From the NCBI RefSeq assembly GCF_001949145.1, contig NW_019091411.1, positions 1,078,328-1,142,327 on the forward strand: a stretch of DNA of 64,000 nt, in the 5' to 3' direction. The translations under genes and the position numbers were made by a program. This stretch comes from Acanthaster planci (Eukaryota > Echinodermata > Asteroidea > Valvatida > Acanthasteridae). This document shows, in pieces, positions 51,695 to 62,990 of this stretch; within the stretch, counting starts at the first letter, position 1; every line of letters begins with the position of its first letter. The notes beneath the pieces were generated by a model. That model was not told where the DNA came from, made no database searches, and saw nothing but the letters and a program-made list of their open reading frames with translations.

Positions 51695-53037
51695 TGTACT
51701 TGCTTTACTACACCTCATAAATATTCAAACAGAAATCTCACGTTACTTGTACTCACAGACACCATTGTTGTTTCTTAGCTGCTAAATTTCCATGTAATGA
51801 TAGTGGAGTGCAGATGTGCATGGAAACAGGGCTTCATAATCTGGTGCTGACATACATTTTGGGTCTTTTCTATAATAGTTATTAGGATACCAGACTGGTT
51901 CCATAAAGATTACATGACACAGACTACATATTTACGCGGCGGGTTCTAGGGAAACACATACATGTACATCTCCACAGAAATGAAACATACAGCATATGAA
52001 GCAAAAGGCTGTACAATAGACAGTCCATTGAAGCATTTACCCTCTTCCAACTGAAAACAAAATGTAACAAATCACCTATGAGTACAGAATATATACATGT
52101 ACGTACATATGTACATGTAAGTGGTCTGTTAATGGGATTGTTTGTGTGTTTTTTTACATATCACAAGAATGCATTGAGCACACCTGTAAGTAGATGCTTT
52201 CAGAAACGACCATATACTGTAAGTACAAACTACACGTACTGGCATAATTAAAAGAACTGTTTAATTATTGCGCTTATCTGTACCCGTCGAACTGCATTTT
52301 TTTTTCAAAGATGTAATTCAGTTTCAGGAAATGCTGTTATTCTGTTTCAGCCAAGAAACTGAGGGTATTTTGCATTGCAAAAAAATCAATTTGGACTTTA
52401 TCAATATGTGTGTCATGTAATAAATAAAGAATGATGAAGTGCAAGTGGCCTAATAAAGTTTAATTTAATTTTTTTTTAATTTGCATAATGCATAAAAATT
52501 ACGTAATTCTTAAAAATAATAACTTATCATAGCTTACTGACTATAATCCTGAAATTCAGAAACAATGCCATGCATTATGATAGTAATGCATCCTGGGCAA
52601 AATCCTCACAACGAAGGTCGATTAGAACTAAACATATACATGTAAGCTTTTCAAAGCCTATTCCAGCCGATAATAAGTATAATGATTACCAGAGAGTACT
52701 GAAAACTATCTACCAAAGCAATTATCAGCCAAGACGACAGTATCAGTCCTCTGACTCTCCAAATGACCCAGACCTACATGTATAGTACAAGAACAAGTAT
52801 GAACCATTTGGCAATACAGAATTTAAAAATATCATTGTACTGTTGTCGTTGTGACATTGCCTAATGTAATAACCTAATGTAATTTTAGCCAGGGCAGAAT
52901 ATTTTTCTTTTGATAACACCTTGGCGATAGTTACAGCTATTTAGCCAGGTTGCAGTCTACTCCTACATGTATATCCCAAATCTGGAGCACTGGAAATAGG
53001 AACCAGACAAGTCCATAACCAATGGATCTGGGACTTA

Positions 53038-53273
53038 GGCCCTTTTCCAATACTCGACTTGGGCTCCGTCTCAGGCTTCGTTTCCAAAACCAATCCCCGA
53101 TTGTGGGCCTGAAACGTTTAAATTGGATTACTGTAATTTCTGGCTCTCTTGCATCTTATTTGATGTTTTGTGGCACTATTCAACTAATTACTGTGCTTAC
53201 AGCTTCAACGTCAGTTAGTTAAAAAACAGTTGAAGCCTGAGACAGAGCCGAAGTTGAGTATTGGAAAACGGCC
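53038..53273. mobile_element. TTA MITE family, copy 2
   Basis: A 236-bp element with termini GGCCCTTTTCCAATACTCGA and ...TTGGAAAACGGCC, flanked by a perfect TTA duplication (53035-53037 and 53274-53276). The TTA duplication and GGCC-type ends resemble PIF/Harbinger derivatives. No transposase is present. Confidence 0.85.
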
Positions 53274-55010
53274 TTAATATCTCGGATCTCTCTTTAACAC
53301 AAATTCTCCAGGGGTATGAATCTACTTAAAAAGGCCAAAAAACGCACAGTGGAATGTAAACATAGGATTTGATTGAAAATTTGATTATGTACAGGAAAGA
53401 AAAATGGAAAAACAAGTTCAAATATTTTACAATCATCACAGGGCTCAAACCCTGGTCCAAATCACAGCACCTCGATGGCTTCATGGAAATCCCAAACCTT
53501 ATACATATTGGCAATGCTATCAAATTTAATGTTGTGCTATTGCTTCCATAACTACACGTATAACCACTACATCTTACTTATCTGCCCTTTTAATGTCAGC
53601 TGGTTTCTTGCTAGTTTTTCAGAGGTTTCGGGGCCCTAAGAAAAATTGAAATTTTTTGTACATCTATCCAATCTCTACCAAACTAGCATGACTAACTGAC
53701 TAAGGCTAACCTATGTAGATAGAAATAGCCAGCAATAGAGGCTCACGACATGGGGAAATTCACCATGTAGAGCGTGAACACATGCAATAAAACCCTACAT
53801 TTGGAACTTTTCTGGCATGTTGCACAGTGCTGATGTTGCACTTGCCAGTCCAAAAACACTGAATGTACCCTTCCCGTTAATGTATCAAGTTGATATTCAA
53901 TATGGATTAAACAGTCATGAAAAAAAGCAAATGATCCACTAATGGAGTATATATACAGGTAGTTCAGCAGAACCACAAATAGCAGCACTTTCTGGGCAAC
54001 TCGGGCCTTGGAGTATGAACTATTGGATGTGATCAATCAATCGGCAGGATCACATTGTGCTTTCTGTCGATCCTCTTAGGAAATTTCTGACTTTACTTCC
54101 CTTTCTTCTGAAACAATCTTCCAAATTTGTGAATTCCATGTAGAAAGAAAAGCCGATTGAATGATGGCAGAATTATCCACAATCATCCAACGTGTACCGC
54201 TCTTCAATCTGTCATGCCTGCACAAAATCAAGTCCTAGATATTTACAAAGTAACAAACAGAACACGCTCTGACCATTCCAACTCTCAGATTTAAACTGTT
54301 ACCAATGGCACTGGATGATCAGACTGCTTGCCCTTCGTACATGGTTACCAGCCTCACTGCACTGGTAACCCAGAGTTGGTCATGCTGGTACGAGTAGATA
54401 TATTCATGCAGCCTATTTGTTTGAATCATCAATGGGACAGAATGGTCAGGGCCATGTTGTTGCTTACATCGTACAGGACCTACATGATTGTTTGGAGGCT
54501 TGACAAACAGGACTGTTAACACGCCTGAGGCGCTCAAAAAATGCCACTTTTTTCTGGTTCAGTTCATTTAGATTTACATCCAAGTGGATCATTTCCTTCA
54601 ACATGTTCACGATCAAATGATCTATCCACCATATCCACTGAACTGCTGAGTGTGAGCCTGATATTTGGACAGGTAGGGAATGTATTAAGTGACAGTGATA
54701 TTGTATAAGTCTGACAAGATGCCACAAAAGAGGCAAACCACCATGACTTTGCAAGACCTCAGGTCAGTGCAAGGTGAAAACAAATGCATTTTACATTGCT
54801 TTGCATGGCCAAGGCGCGTTCACCACGTTCACAATGGGTAGTTTTCACCACGCTGGCCGGAAGTCATGCACAATTCGTATCCTCCTATGGCACTGTGAGT
54901 ACGATGATGGCATGAATCCCATCATCAGATCAGGATCACAAAAGTAATCACTATCAGACTATCATGTCTATGAAATGAGGTCGACGATGGACTACGGCCG
55001 GGTAACTCAC

Positions 55011-55200
55011 CTTAACTTTTGTTGCACGTCGAGAAAATGTTCAGCTTTCCTCAAACTACTCACAAAACGTAGCTCGGTGCATTCAGAGGCATGTATAGCC
55101 AGTGAAGATTTTTCTTTCACCTTAATACAGTGAATATTTGGGAACGAGGAAGAGAAAAATCCTTCGAAAATTGGACCGCTCGTCCAGCCCTCAAATAGTA
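55011..55200 (-). other. AFF: AFF homologue, probable non-coding exon 1 (5' UTR)
   Basis: Read on the minus strand, this segment ends in a near-perfect splice donor (AAG then GTGAGTTACC, donor bases at 55001-55010). The start-codon exon of the AFF homologue begins 16 kb further on, with an acceptor only four bases before its ATG, so an untranslated leader exon is expected. The segment has no long ORF. It carries one short upstream ORF, ATG at 55092 to TGA at 55060 (10 codons), which could lower translation of the main frame. The right-hand limit (transcription start) is a guess, since no TATA box or initiator could be fixed. The join to exon 2 is inferred from splice-site quality and position, not from transcript data. 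Confidence 0.55.
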
Positions 55201-55251
55201 CAAACAGATGGGCCCGAGCGATGACGAATTTTTACATGTTTGCTAAGGGAA
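55100..55251. promoter_or_regulatory. Probable divergent promoter between AFF exon 1 and a plus-strand ORF
   Basis: The AFF leader exon (minus) and a well-contexted plus-strand start codon at 55252 lie head to head within about 200 bases. The interval has several CpG dinucleotides (for example ACCGCTCGTC near 55176 and GCCCGAGCGATGACG near 55213), while the flanking intron has few. No TATA box is evident. This is inference from gene layout, and no core-promoter element was identified. Confidence 0.4.
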
Positions 55252-55422
55252 ATGGCAGAAGTTAGCAAAATTAATGGCGTGAAACTTGATGCCTTGACCT
55301 CCTCGGTCAAATCCTTCGATAACCTTCAAAAACAGGCATTGGATTTTCTAGAGATTGCCAACAATTTTAAGTTCGAAACCCTATTCACTGAAGACACTGC
55401 ACATCGCCATACTGGTTTCTGA
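55252..55422 (+). CDS. Small ORF or first exon of an unidentified plus-strand gene
   Basis: The ORF runs from ATG (context GGAAATGGCA, good at -3 and +4) to TGA and encodes 56 residues, beginning MAEVSKINGVKLDALTSS. Residues 7-40 look helical and polar (DNLQKQALDFLEIANNFK), as in the N-terminus of a small soluble or coiled-coil protein. I do not recognise the family. Short upstream ATGs at 55208, 55221 and 55236 precede it. No strong splice donor is visible before the stop (ACTG/GTTTCT at about 55416 is weak), so it may be a complete micro-ORF, or a coding first exon with a poor donor. It sits head to head with AFF. It could join the plus-strand terminal exon at 62991, but no connecting exons were found. 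Confidence 0.42.
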   Translation: MAEVSKINGVKLDALTSSVKSFDNLQKQALDFLEIANNFKFETLFTEDTAHRHTGF

Positions 55423-55526
55423 AGCCGTCATAGCGAGGCTCGTTAACATAATAAATAAGTTCGACGAGTTAACTTTAACCTTTCAACTTGTGAACTTTTT
55501 CATCTTCGTAAGATTGCGTGTTGCGT

Positions 55527-55584
55527 ACATGACATGTACATGTACATGTACATGTACATGGAGGACCTACATGTACATGTACAT
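55527..55584. repeat. TACATG tandem array
   Basis: GACATGTACATGTACATG... runs for about five hexamer units, then a short break and a second array (CTACATGTACATGTACATCC). It is one of the purest expansions of the window-wide TACATGTA motif. Confidence 0.85.
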
Positions 55585-56986
55585 CCATTCCTTCCTGTGG
55601 TTCATTTGTTCCTATTTCCGTCAATTTTGTTGAGGTGTCCACGGTTTGGTGAAACTGTAACCACTTCCAGTAAATCACTTCTGGCTTAACTGCTAGCAAG
55701 TCTAACTTACGCTCTAGGCCCCATTGCATGCACTGTCAGCCTGAGCGCCAGGCGACACGTGAACAATGACCCACGGCCGGATCAGTTGCGGGAATTTGCG
55801 ACTGCGCGTGGCGGATGTTGCTTTTCTTATTGGAGGAATACAAAAAAATCCTCAATGCTCTGACTATTCTGACATACCCTAACCCTGCTGGAGTTACATG
55901 TATTAAACAGTATGCCTGCTATATACAATACACGATTATTAAAGTCAGTGGTAGCCTATATTAAAAGTACACATATGTACATGCGCGAATATAATTTTGG
56001 CTTCCACTTTCGTACAACTGTTAATTAAAAAAGCATAACTCGGGCGTTCACTGTTTAATTTCCCCCTCCGTTTAATGCGGAGTTGACTTGAGAACTGCCG
56101 TTGCCCAAAATTTGTCGATATTAATAAACCACTAACGTTGTTACGCCTAAACTATGGTGTCTGTCCGAAAACTATAGCATGGACGAAAGATATGGACGTA
56201 AATACCGGGAGGATAGGGTTATAATATCCCCCACACACACCGGTGAGCAAAAGAATATTATGGCGGATTGTGAAGAATTTCGACTTCGAACGATTAAAAT
56301 GCATTCAATATCACTAAAAAAGGGAAAAACAGTTTTTAAAAGCCACAGCCAATATGGCACTTTGAATACATATTACACATGCACCTCTTTATCATGGAAC
56401 ACTGACCTAGAGTCATATGGTGTCACCCCCCCCCTTTCAAATTTTCATGGTCGGGCAAGTCCCTCTCCCCCCTTTTCCCATCCCCATCTCCCCTTCCCAA
56501 ATTTTCGGCACAAATTTACACCACTGACGGAATGACACCACCCCGACTACTAATTACAGAATACGCGTCACAAGTAGTGGTATGAGAAGTTGTAAAGCTA
56601 CCTGCACGGCACCAATTATCACTTTCATTCCTTTTGATTTACATCATATGGAAAAGTAGCCGTCTGACGGTCAAGGCGCGCGCGGTTACACGTGACGCGC
56701 CCCGGAAATGGGTACAAGCAAAACCGGTGCAAGTAGTGGTGAGTATCAGCATCCCAGGCACGTCACGCATACGTCCCGGTACGCGGTGTTCGTCCGAACT
56801 AAAAGCTAGGAACCGGCAAATGTTTGCGGAACCGGGCAAACTACCAACCACCAAAAAAGTTCACTACCATTCGTCTTTCAATTGACAGCCGAAAATTGTT
56901 AAGTATTACACATAGCTGGATAATTTCCTGATATCTCCGAATGAAAACCTTTAATTCCTGAAGAGAAGTTTTCTAGGCGCCAGGGA

Positions 56987-58166
56987 TATGGTGTTCTACA
57001 TGTGCCATCCGGCGTTGCATTTTTCAGCCGGCGTCGCATTTTTCGACGGGCGTCGCATTTTTCAGCCGGCGTCGCATGTATCAACGGGCGTCGCATTTTT
57101 CGATGAAAAATTTTAACTTTGACCTCCACACAGCCCATTTGAAGCCAGTTATCGGACGGAGAGAACTCCCGCCTTTGTGTTGGTCATTGTTTAATCGAAA
57201 TCTCAGAAATTCTTTACAGACTTCTAGGGGGATGTGTTAGGTAACAATAGTCTGGAGTGTGTATACGGATTAGACAGGTAACGGGGGTACCCCTGCGTCC
57301 CATACCAATCCACATGCAGTCCCCAAGACCTTGGGAAGTCATTTCGTTGAGTGATAAACACAAGCCCCCCTCCAAATGAAGAGAGATGAATGATCTCAAG
57401 CCCATGACCAGACGGCCTCCACCGGGGGAATGCCTGAACCACGGACTATTGCCTGAACAACTTCCAAAGTGTGAAATACCTTTCTTCTACTGTAATGAAA
57501 AAATAAGATCAGTCTTGGCTTCCTCTGGACAAATATTAATGGTTCAAAAAGTGTTTTCGGAAAATTTTTCGTGATTTTGTATTGCTGACAACTTCTTTCA
57601 ACCAAGAAAAAGTAAAATTTCTCTTAGTTATGGTGTGTGACATTTCTTCCGTCGCCAAGAGTAGTTACATTTTAAATTATAGACCGTACTGCGATAAACG
57701 CTCCCTCGGGAAGCATGTCTGCAAGATGGCAAATACCACACCAACCAGAGTGAACAATAGGCCTACTATACTGGGTTTGATTTTTGTAGCAACTAGTAAT
57801 CATCAGTACGGGGACATTTTTCACTCAAAAAGCTTGCAGAAGTGAGAAACCAAATTGAGCGAGGTGAACTTCCACGAGTAATCGGGTTCATTAAAGGGCT
57901 GTTAATTTATTTACATACAGTTAATCGACGCATACATGCTAATTTAGCCGTTTCCATAATCATTAAAAATATGTACGCACACTTTTAGCATCCAAGTCAA
58001 CAACTTCAGGTCCGGCTGGGCCAAGGTAGACCATTGATGATTAATGGCATATTCACATTGAAAGGCGACGCCGGTTGAAAAATGCGACGCTGGTTGAAAA
58101 ATGCGATGCCGGTTGAAAAATGCGACGCCCGTCGAAAAATGCGAATGGCACATATGGAACACCATA
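56987..58166. mobile_element. Element whose terminal inverted repeats contain 19-bp tandem arrays
   Basis: The outer ends TATGGTGTTCTACATGTGCC and ...GGCACATATGGAACACCATA are inverted repeats. Immediately inside each is an array of a 19-bp unit, GCGTCGCATTTTTCAGCCG: about five units at 57010-57101 and four to five in reverse orientation at 58064-58144. About 960 bp without a recognisable transposase lies between. Tandem subrepeats in the arms are a feature of foldback and some Mutator-like elements. Confidence 0.75.
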
Positions 58167-59332
58167 CAGGGACCTTGTAGTGGAAAAAAATTGCGTCTGA
58201 GTGCTGAGGTCAAACTAGCCCTTTATGGAGCATTCTATTTTCCTGAGATACGTCCGTGGGTAGTCTGATTCCCTGCCCAAAGATTCCCTGACAACTCTTG
58301 ATAAAAGTAAACCTTAGGTCAGGTATCACCCAAAGATATAAATAGATATGACGCAAGGGTCCGGAGTCTTAAGTTGAGAGCCCGGGTGTTTTCGATTTTA
58401 TCAGTGGCAACATCTCAAAATCGAAGCTTTTCCCATATCCAGTGGGAAATACTGCAAGTGTACCCCCATTGAGAGCATGTTTCAGCCACAAAGCCTGCAT
58501 TGGTCGAAGAAAGCTATATTCTGCAATTCGCCTGGCATTTCGGCCAAGGCGACCTTCGATTTCAGTTCATAAAGTCAAATATTGTAGGCCATTAACAACT
58601 GCCCTGCAGGATACGGGAGCTTACGTTCAACAGCTATAGCCTACCTACCAAGGCCGAAAAGTAACCGAACATCAACGATACCATCCGAACATGCCGAATA
58701 TAGACGGGCAACTTCGGAATTTTTGGCTATTTCTGGTAAACTCGGAGAATTCCTCCAATCTGGTTCACGTGCACCTCGTTCCCGGATCCCATGGTCTAGC
58801 TGGCTGGCACGGTCTCGTACTTTGCTCTGATTGGGCCATCACAATCCTGTATTAGCATATTCTCCATATTCATATTTGTTGAGACAAATCTTTTCGTGCA
58901 GTTGGCGTTCTGATTTTACAAGGTGTATTTCTAATTTAAAGTTACTTTGCACACGAAATTTCATTTCAAATGGCAAAATACCAAAAAAGGAAAACATGCC
59001 AATTAATGTGTAATACTTCGAAAGTGTACTGCAGCAGTGCATGTCATTTTCAGCAGCTGGCCCATGTACATGTATGTAAAACGAAACAACCATCTTGCAA
59101 ATCGTAGTTTTTAATCCAAGTACATCGTCTAGTACCCTAGACCACACAGTGTGATCTGTACAATATTCAAATTAACAATAAAAAGACTAGACTATTAAAC
59201 CCAGAACACATCGCCCACAGTGCAGCTACTTATAATATCAAAGATTTTGGGATATGCAAATGATCCAATACCAGGGGAGAGAGCGGCTAGCGGTAGCGTA
59301 CTGCGCGATCACCAGGGGACGAGATTGAAACC

Positions 59333-59710
59333 TTGTCTGGATACCAGACCCGATGATCGGGCATCACCCAATGTCCATGTGACCAAGACTAGAGGAATTC
59401 CTCCAGTTTTCCCTTGCGTCATATCTATTTATATCCGTGGGCGATACCTGGCCTAAGATATTTTATCAAGAGTCGTCTGGGAATTTTTGGACAGAGAACC
59501 AGACTAAATGGACTCTTGGCCGTGTCCGAAACGGGTTTTCAGAGCTACGGCTAGGTCTATTGTCTACGCATCTCCACGCATTTCCAATGGAGCGAAGACC
59601 TAGACCTACAGTAGCTCTAGACAAGAGATTCGGATGCAGCCACGGCTTGATTCGTAGAGTAGTCAGAATCATAGAGTAATCAGAATCATTGGGTCTGGTA
59701 TCCAGACTAG
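59333..59710. mobile_element. Inverted-repeat element with self-palindromic ends
   Basis: The left end GTCTGGATACCAGACCCGAT and right end ...GGGTCTGGTATCCAGACTAG are inverted repeats, and each contains the internal palindrome GTCTGG-ATA-CCAGAC. About 378 bp. No transposase frame. Confidence 0.6.
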
Positions 59711-59732
59711 TCCGTGGGTGGGGCTAGGCAGC

Positions 59733-60283
59733 GTTGCCACTGTTGAAAAATTTTTCAAGATCTTGAAAAATCGCAACTCTTCTTGAAAACTTGAAAAAAA
59801 ATCTGAAAAATCCAGAAATCTTAAAAAATTCAAACATCAGATGAAAATACATTTCATTCAGAGATTTAACTATGTCTATATCGTGTGTATGAGGTTACTG
59901 GTTTTGTTTTAAATTATTGGTCTTAAAACACGTCTGGATGCAATACTTAAAGTCACATTCTGTGTGTAAGCATAGCCTAGGCACGTAACTCACGTCTTGT
60001 TCCAAGCACGAGCTTATGATTACTAGGCAATGTGTGTAGTATCCAGGTCATGACGCGTTCAAACCTATACTGTCCAGTACAGTACGCGTCAATCAGCGCA
60101 AAATAATGCCATCAGTTTTCTGTACTGCTTGCTGCCTAATTTTTCTGCGTGAACAGAAAAAAAAAGTATAGGCCTACATGTACACGTGTATTTTTTACGT
60201 TTACAAAGGGTTGTGTAATAATTTACATAGGCTTGAAAAATATTTCAGATCCTGATCTGGAAAAAAAATTGTCCAGTGGCAAC
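59733..60283. mobile_element. Possible short-TIR element
   Basis: GTTGCCACTG at the left and CAGTGGCAAC at the right form 10-bp inverted ends, each followed by A/T-rich CTTGAAAAAT-type sequence. The target duplication is not evident and the ends are short, so the call is tentative. Confidence 0.42.
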
Positions 60284-60536
60284 AGTGGATCTAGGGATAA
60301 CAGAATGTTGCATGACCCCAAGGAGCACCGAGGGAGGCTAGTTTTACTACACCTATTCCACAGATTCAGCTTAATTTAAGTGATAACTGATTAATTTGAT
60401 GTAAATGCATATCAGAGGTACGTTTATCGGAATAAGAAATGCGTTGAAAATTTGCCAGCGTACATCTTCACGAAATGTCTGAGCCCAGGTCTGCAGCGTT
60501 CGTACTTCGGACTATGCGTAATGATGCGCACACGAG

Positions 60537-60615
60537 GGCCGTTTTCCAATATTCAACTTTGTCTCCGTTTCAGACTTAGTCTCCCAAACCAATTATAATT
60601 TGTATTGTGTGAACA
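60537..60615. mobile_element. TTA MITE family, truncated copy 3
   Basis: Begins GGCCGTTTTCCAATATTCAA and follows copies 1 and 2 for about 75 bases (GTCTCCGTTTCAGACTTAGT, CCAAACCAAT) before similarity ends. The right end is missing. Confidence 0.7.
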
Positions 60616-61520
60616 AAACTAACCCATTCTAGCGCCCTCTAAAGCTACATATAGTACATGTCAACGGGGCAGATTTCTGTATCTTCCCTATCATGCCCAT
60701 CATGCCCAAGAGCATCACTGTATTTTCTCCCCTTTTCCCCACCTTTTTTTCTCTTTGACAGTAAGTCACCAAGAGGCACGGCTTAACTAGATCCTTAAGG
60801 CGTAGGAAGAGCGCCACTCTTTAATAAGGGGTCCTATGTGACGTGTCATTGTCTTATCCCCAAGTTTTCGTTAAAACGGCGAAGATAGACATAGAAGAAG
60901 AGACTGGGAGCCAATTTTGAAATGTAAATTTTGACTTAAATTCCCATTGGAGTTGTTGGAAAGAGGGTACAAAGCCAAAAGTTTACATGGTGCTCAAGTC
61001 ACGGCAACCAGTGCTTCACCATCAAGCCCTTGTCCTCTCACGAAGTGACATCGCGCGGACAGTCTATTCATCCCCACTTCAAACCTCTCATACAATGGGC
61101 TGCCAAGTGTGGGGCGGGAATATCTCCCTTCAAGTTAGTTGGCAGGTGTTTGCCTCAAAATGTACATATACTTTATTTGTATACTTATAGTAGTATAGTA
61201 GAAATCTCTATTTAATGTTTTGATAGTTGCGTTCGAGTTTTAAAACTGTGGATTGTATTAAAAAATATTTGAAAGCGTCTCTGGGGCTATTTGTTTATCA
61301 TTAATGCTTATGTTACAAAAGGAATAGGCCAAGCAGCATCCCGATCGTATTAGCAAACCCCAACCCCATCGCAGGGCCGAAACCACCAGATTTTCGAGCG
61401 GGCAGTAACACTTGATGTATTAAACCTTTGTGCTCTTTTCAGAGGGATTACACGCTTTTTGAGAGAAAATCGTCTTTCATTGAACTGCATAAAAATGCTA
61501 TGGGGTACACCCCCACTTAC

Positions 61521-61591
61521 CAGTGTCCTAACTCGCTTCCCGAATGATCCGCGGTCGGCAGTTTGGGAAATGGAATATCACCATTATCCAT
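61521..61591 (-). CDS. Candidate coding exon of an unidentified minus-strand gene
   Basis: On the minus strand an ATG at 61591 opens 23 codons plus two bases (MDNGDIPFPKLPTADHSGSE, then LGH) and ends at a near-perfect donor (ACTG/GTAAGTGGGG, donor bases 61511-61520). The frame stays open upstream to about 61714. A second excellent donor (CGAG/GTGAGTTTC) lies at 61661-61669 inside that extension, so the region may hold alternative first exons. A separate short frame further upstream (61693 to about 61770, ending ...SSFCDWDDPSEV) may be an upstream ORF. The start context is weak (T at -3). No next exon was found to the left and the family is unknown. If real, the gene runs antisense to whatever lies between 55.3 and 61.5 kb. 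Confidence 0.4.
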
Positions 61592-62990
61592 AGAATCGAA
61601 ATCCCGCTGGACTAGAACTAGACCAGAATATGACCTTGAGGTTTTGGGGCAACCAAACTTGAAACTCACCTCGTGTCGCCGGCGGGATCGTTTTATACTT
61701 CGGACGGATCATCCCAGTCACAGAAGCTGCTCAAGCCCACCAATTCGAGGCCTGGGCCAATGTCATCGAACATCAACACCCCCACCCCCCCAAAAAAGGC
61801 AAATTTGCAAGGCAACATTTTCTGTGAGAAACTATCAAAGCAAAATACGCCTTGAAACTGAATTGGTGGTAAAAAATAAGCATAAGTTCGGTTGTTCAAA
61901 ATGGTTCCTCGCTAATCTATATACAGCCAAACCTCGTTAATAAGAGCACTGAATACAAAATACCTCTTATAACGAGGAAATATTTAGGTCCCAATCCTTT
62001 GTTTTTCATTGTTTTCATTCCCGATAATACAAGGTTCCTATTACAACAAGGTAATCTAAAGTCCAATGACCTCTTGTTAACGAGGTTCGGCTGTAGAGTG
62101 TATCTCTTCCACATGCCGTCGCACAGACGGGTTATGAAGTTGTTTTTATATACTAGTGTGCACACGTGAGACGCGTTGTGCGCGACCGACGCCGACTTTG
62201 AGGCATTAGACTGTCGGTAAATTTTGTCCAATGAAAAACTCTAAGCGGTTAGAGACCACTAACGCCGTAAGATACATGGGAAGGTGGGTACGAGCAAAAA
62301 TCCGTCACGATGGATACTTAAGAGCGCCCTCTGCTTTACATGAAGGGAGTGCTGGCAGGTAAAAACAGCTAAGAAAAAAATACAAATAAACAACATTTGA
62401 AAAGTCAATATCGCCGATATTCTCGTCATGTTGCTGGATCCTCTAAAAAAAATTACAATTTCAGGGTTAAAATGTACATTTTGAAAGAATGGGTAGCTTT
62501 AAACTTCCCAAAGAGACCAAAATAGTGGAGGTGAAATCACCCAGTAAAATGAATGGAAAAGGCAGGACATTGCATGAAACACAGGGAACAAAATAATTAA
62601 CTGTCCTTCCTCCGATAAGCTCAATAATACCTTTAGATAATTATCTATCCAAAATGGTGAGAAAGAAAAAATCACTTCACTAGCAAGGGGTTGAGGGAAC
62701 GGAACTACATGTATGTCTTTGAAATAACCTCTGGAGAAATGGTAAAAATGTAAGTGCCAACTTGACAAAATCAACAAAAATGCAGTTTATTTGTGATGAA
62801 TTTTATTATTAATGAGATTCACTAAAACAATTCTACATCAGATAGAGGATGTCTCACTGCAAGGGTATACATACATACAGTAAACAGTAACTGACACACT
62901 GGCAATATGCTATACAACAAGCTGGTGAACAACTCTTTTCGAGTCACTCCATTTTAGCCACTGGCTAATTTCATACATATCCTTGGGCAG
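61592..62990. other. Unresolved stretch before the plus-strand terminal exon
   Basis: Contains the upstream part of the minus-strand exon region (to about 61.9 kb), a small TA-flanked MITE (61924-62093) and a CpG-bearing segment at 62100-62330 that could be a promoter. The rest is AT-rich with no supported exon. Confidence 0.4.
61924..62093. mobile_element. Small Tigger/pogo-like MITE
   Basis: The termini CAGCCAAACCTCGTTAATAA and ...TTAACGAGGTTCGGCTG are inverted repeats of about 17 bases flanked by TA (61922-61923, 62094-62095). Internal CTCTTATAACGAGG echoes the end. Length is 170 bp with no coding capacity. Confidence 0.8.

Larger units (their letters stand above)
38966..55010. other. AFF intron 1 (16 kb), dense in TACATGTA motifs
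   Basis: The intron lies between the leader exon and the start-codon exon. TACATGTA and its tandem extensions are densest here, for example 40232-40310, 42955-42995, 43376-43402, 44580-44640 and 49905-49918. It also holds two mariner-like elements in opposite orientation, a long-arm foldback, a hairpin element and one TTA MITE. First introns of this size often carry enhancers, but none was identified. Confidence 0.6.
55423..61520. other. Intergenic or intronic region between unresolved genes
   Basis: Mostly mobile-element sequence (56987-58166, 59333-59710, 59733-60283, 60537-60615). A CpG-bearing stretch at 56660-56830 has a plus-strand donor (TAGTG/GTGAGTATC near 56740) and might be a promoter or leader exon. 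A compact block at 60985-61150 has open frames on both strands with coding-like composition, but no convincing splice sites. Confidence 0.4.

Noticed and set aside
57386-57574. Plus-strand ORF of 62 codons inside the element at 56987-58166
   Set aside because: No resemblance to transposases or other proteins; likely chance within a non-autonomous element.
59281-59360. tRNA-like sequence (GCGGTAGCG, GAGATTGAAACC)
   Set aside because: No cloverleaf could be drawn and the B-box consensus is not met. The region is the edge of an inverted-repeat element.
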